Shown here: in pieces, positions 6,140-8,194 of the stretch
Numbering within the stretch: position 1 is the stretch's first letter
Layout: each line of letters starts with the position of its first letter
NCBI GenBank assembly: GCA_013696695.1
Contig: JACCYD010001222.1
Coordinates: forward strand, 1-8,194
Direction of reading: 5' to 3'
DNA from: Deltaproteobacteria bacterium
GTDB lineage: Bacteria > Myxococcota_A > Polyangia > Haliangiales > Haliangiaceae
DNA: 8,194 nt
Notes under the pieces: generated by a model
The model's database searches: none
Seen by the model: only the letters and a program-made list of their open reading frames with translations
What the model was told of the DNA's origin: nothing
Made by a program: the position numbers and the translations under genes

Positions 6140-6232
6140 TCATTTTACGAACGTGCCGTGGAACGTGATCGGCACGTGGAGAAGCGCGGCTAGCTGTTTT
6201 GCCGCCGCCTCAAAATTGATCGTGAGCCCCAT
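6140..6232 (-). CDS. Possible 30-residue open frame or coding remnant
   Basis: On the minus strand, ATG 6232 to TGA 6140-6142 reads MGLTINFEAAAKQLAALLHV followed by PITFHGTFVK, a normal-looking helix plus strand. The frame remains open upstream into the antisense of the macroglobulin gene, so it could also be the tail of a decayed gene. No good ribosome binding site is seen and I recognise no family. It may be chance. Confidence 0.2.
   Translation of the reverse strand: MGLTINFEAAAKQLAALLHVPITFHGTFVK
6151..6177. promoter_or_regulatory. 8-base inverted repeat ACGTGCCG-N11-CGGCACGT
   Basis: The two arms (6151-6158 and 6170-6177) are exact reverse complements separated by 11 bases. Their centres lie 19 bases apart, roughly two helical turns, as for a dimeric regulator. 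The site is about 145 bases before the macroglobulin start. It could equally be a hairpin; there is no T-run on either strand. Confidence 0.35.
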
Positions 6233-6307
6233 CGGCCCCGCACGGCAGGGCGAGGGTATGTTCCTGCCGGCTGGAATTCCGCGATCTATGCGGACGTTAG
6301 CGGCGAG

Positions 6308-6313
6308 AAGAGG
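6308..6313 (+). promoter_or_regulatory. Ribosome binding site of the macroglobulin gene
   Basis: AAGAGG lies 7 bases before ATG 6321, good Shine-Dalgarno spacing. It favours the first of two adjacent ATG codons (6321 and 6324). Confidence 0.65.
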
Positions 6314-6320
6314 GCAGATC

Positions 6321-8194
6321 ATGATGCGAAGCTTCGTCACGGGGGTCGCGCTTGTCGCGATCGTCGGGTGCAAACAACCGAGCTTGCTGGATGACAGCGA
6401 GGTGACGGCCGAGAGCGGCAGCGCCGAACCGGGTTCGACGCCCTCGAAGGACGAGCCCAAACGCTCACCGATCACACCTTCGAAGCTGCAACCGATCATC
6501 AGCGACCTCGGCGACGAAGGTGTGACGCCGAGCGCGATCGTCGTGAGCTTCGCGGCCCCGATCATCGAACGCGATGAATCCGGGCGCGTGACGTCGAAGA
6601 CCGTGCTCGAGATCAAACCGGCGGTCCCCGGAACGCTGACCTACCTCGGCACGTCGCAGCTGCGGTTCGTACCGCAGCCGGGGTTCGAGTCGGGCACCAC
6701 CTACAACGTCGAGCTCAAGAAGGTCGAGACCCGCGATGGCGTGCTCGATCCACCGGGCAACACCAAGTGGACGCACTCGTTCACGACGCCGCCATTCAAG
6801 CTGAACAGCTGGGCGCCGGCGTCGTTCGACGCGAAGACCAACTCCGTGGCGATGGAGGTCACGTTCTCGGCGCCGGTGCTCGCGAACATCGCGCGCAGCC
6901 GGATGACGCTGACGATCGATGGCCAGCCGGTGACCAACGTCTCGGTGCTGCCGTCGCGGTCGCGGACGATCGCGGGACAGAACGTCGTCAATCTCCAGCT
7001 GTCCGATCCGCGCCTCAAGGTGGGCAGCAAGCTCGGGCTCGCGCTCAAAGCCGACCTCCTCGCGCTCAACGGTGCCAAGGCGCCGGCGGCTAGCGTCACG
7101 CACACGGTCAGCGACGACAAGATCGTCTCGATTCGCGGCGCGCAGTTCGTCGAGGGAGCGAACGGCTATTACCTCGAGGTCGCGTGCAACGATAAGGCGG
7201 CTCCGGTGGGCGCGCGCTCGGCGTACTACGAAGGCGAGTACCTCAGCTCGTTATCGCAACGCTGCCAGCTGACCGAGGAGTCGCTGCCGCGCATCCAGTT
7301 CACGCCCGCCGTCGACAAGCCGTACATCACGAGCGGCAAGTCTGGCTTCCGCGTGTTCGGCAACTTCAAGCGTGGCATCTATCGCGTCAAGATCGAAGCC
7401 GGCGCACGCAGCACCGACGGCGGTGTCGTGACAGCGCCGTTCTCGCGATCGTTCGCGGTCACCGCGCGCAAGCCGCAGCTATCGTTCGCCGGCACCGGGC
7501 GCTACTTGCCGCGCTCGGCATGGCAGAGCCTCGGCATCAAGCACCTCAACATCGAGGAGGCGAACCTGATCGTTCGCCAGATTCCACCGGAGAACCTGGT
7601 GTTCTGGCTCGGCAACACCTCGTCGGATGTCGCCGACGAGCGCACGAGCAACGTGATCCTGAAGACCACGGTGCCGCTGCGCGGCGATGCCGATGTCCAG
7701 GCGATGTCGTGGAAGGACGTCGCTTCGATGTTGCCGTCGACGACCAAGGGCGTGCTCGAGCTCAAGCTCGCCGGCGGCGGCGCCAGCTCGACGTCGCGCT
7801 TGCTCCTGACCGATCTGTCGCTGGTCGCCAAGAAGACGTCGGTGCCCGACAAGCCGTGGTTGCAGACGGTGAAAGTCTGGTCGCTCGACATGCAGTCGTC
7901 GGAGCTGCTCGATGACGTGCAGGTGCAGCTGGTACGCAAGTCGGGCAAGGTCGTCGCGACCTGCACGACGGATGGTGCCAACGGCTGCACGCTGGCGGTC
8001 AAGGATGGCGATCCGGATCAGTCCGAGCCGTTCGCGCTGATCGCGCGCCGCGACGATGACCTGACGTACATGCGTTATCAGGATCTGCGCGCCGACGTCA
8101 CCGAATCCAGTACGTCGGGGTTGCCATACGTCTCGGCGGCGCCGTATCGCGCGGCGATGTACGCCGATCGCGGCGTCTACCGGCCGGGAGACAC
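6321..8194 (+). CDS. Bacterial alpha-2-macroglobulin lipoprotein, N-terminal part
   Basis: The frame is open to the right edge (624 residues seen). Residues 1-17 form a lipoprotein signal ending IVGC, with Cys17 the likely lipidated residue. A low-complexity Ser/Glu/Pro linker follows (about 24-55), then an Ig-like domain (about 56-150) and further macroglobulin-type beta domains. The stretches RYLPRSAWQSLGIKHLNIEE and VRQIPPENLVFWL, and YADRGVYRPGD at 614-624, are hallmarks of the bacterial alpha-2-macroglobulin/YfaS family. Such proteins are periplasmic traps thought to guard against foreign proteases after outer-membrane damage. They are usually about 1,500-2,000 residues, so most of the gene is outside the window, including the region where a thioester CxEQ motif would be. 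Whether this is a thioester-bearing member, and whether pbpC follows as is common, cannot be seen. Lys at +2 does not give an inner-membrane retention signal by the E. coli rule. Confidence 0.9.
   Translation, partial: MMRSFVTGVALVAIVGCKQPSLLDDSEVTAESGSAEPGSTPSKDEPKRSPITPSKLQPIISDLGDEGVTPSAIVVSFAAPIIERDESGRVTSKTVLEIKPAVPGTLTYLGTSQLRFVPQPGFESGTTYNVELKKVETRDGVLDPPGNTKWTHSFTTPPFKLNSWAPASFDAKTNSVAMEVTFSAPVLANIARSRMTLTIDGQPVTNVSVLPSRSRTIAGQNVVNLQLSDPRLKVGSKLGLALKADLLALNGAKAPAASVTHTVSDDKIVSIRGAQFVEGANGYYLEVACNDKAAPVGARSAYYEGEYLSSLSQRCQLTEESLPRIQFTPAVDKPYITSGKSGFRVFGNFKRGIYRVKIEAGARSTDGGVVTAPFSRSFAVTARKPQLSFAGTGRYLPRSAWQSLGIKHLNIEEANLIVRQIPPENLVFWLGNTSSDVADERTSNVILKTTVPLRGDADVQAMSWKDVASMLPSTTKGVLELKLAGGGASSTSRLLLTDLSLVAKKTSVPDKPWLQTVKVWSLDMQSSELLDDVQVQLVRKSGKVVATCTTDGANGCTLAVKDGDPDQSEPFALIARRDDDLTYMRYQDLRADVTESSTSGLPYVSAAPYRAAMYADRGVYRPGD

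Larger units (their letters stand above)
5888..6320. other. Spacer upstream of the alpha-2-macroglobulin gene
   Basis: This stretch of 433 bases has no confident gene. It is less GC-rich than the flanking genes. It contains three GAAACCG motifs (near 5969, 6067 and 6099), overlapping small hairpins, an 8-base inverted repeat and a small minus-strand open frame, listed separately where supportable. The promoter for the downstream gene should lie here, but I see no convincing -35/-10 pair. A 93-codon plus-strand frame at 5912-6193 has an odd composition and no recognisable family. Confidence 0.55.

Noticed and set aside
5912..6193. 93-codon plus-strand frame in the second spacer
   Set aside because: Unusual composition, no good start signal and no recognisable motif.
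6465..8002. Minus-strand frames opposite the macroglobulin gene
   Set aside because: The plus strand carries a continuous, clearly recognisable family member; the antisense frames look like shadows.

Overview
The window is a GC-rich, densely coding stretch of bacterial chromosome. Several starts are GTG, and neighbouring genes often overlap by four bases (GTGA). A Ser/Thr kinase of the eukaryotic type, a DUF4266/DUF3570 envelope pair, lipoproteins and an alpha-2-macroglobulin together suggest a Gram-negative, myxobacteria-like organism (Myxococcota). That placement is inferred from gene content and base composition; no marker gene is present.

Left block (1-3580, plus strand) looks like one operon already under way at the window edge. 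It holds the tail of a DUF4266-type small protein ending GGGCGCSN, a DUF3570 predicted outer-membrane beta-barrel, a TlpA/thioredoxin-like lipoprotein with a WCGEC active site, and a protein kinase with a multi-pass membrane C-terminus. The last two junctions are both GTGA stop/start overlaps, so translation is probably coupled. DUF4266 and DUF3570 genes are usually found beside ApbE (FAD:protein FMN transferase), which would lie just left of the window. Together they suggest an uncharacterised envelope redox or flavinylation-linked module, here joined to a kinase.

Middle (3581-3896) is a 316-base spacer between convergent genes. It carries a 37-base imperfect inverted repeat (32/37 matches) and a possible decayed minus-strand coding remnant.

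Right of it, on the minus strand, is a class II glutamine amidotransferase of the YafJ family (3897-4676). A 53-base divergent spacer with two adjacent inverted repeats separates it from a plus-strand, single-pass membrane protein with a PQQ-like beta-propeller ectodomain (4730-5887).

A second spacer (5888-6320) contains several small hairpins and an 8-base inverted repeat. It leads to the 5' two-thirds or less of an alpha-2-macroglobulin lipoprotein gene (6321 to beyond 8194) with a clear ribosome binding site. No tRNA, rRNA, CRISPR array or recognisable insertion sequence was seen.
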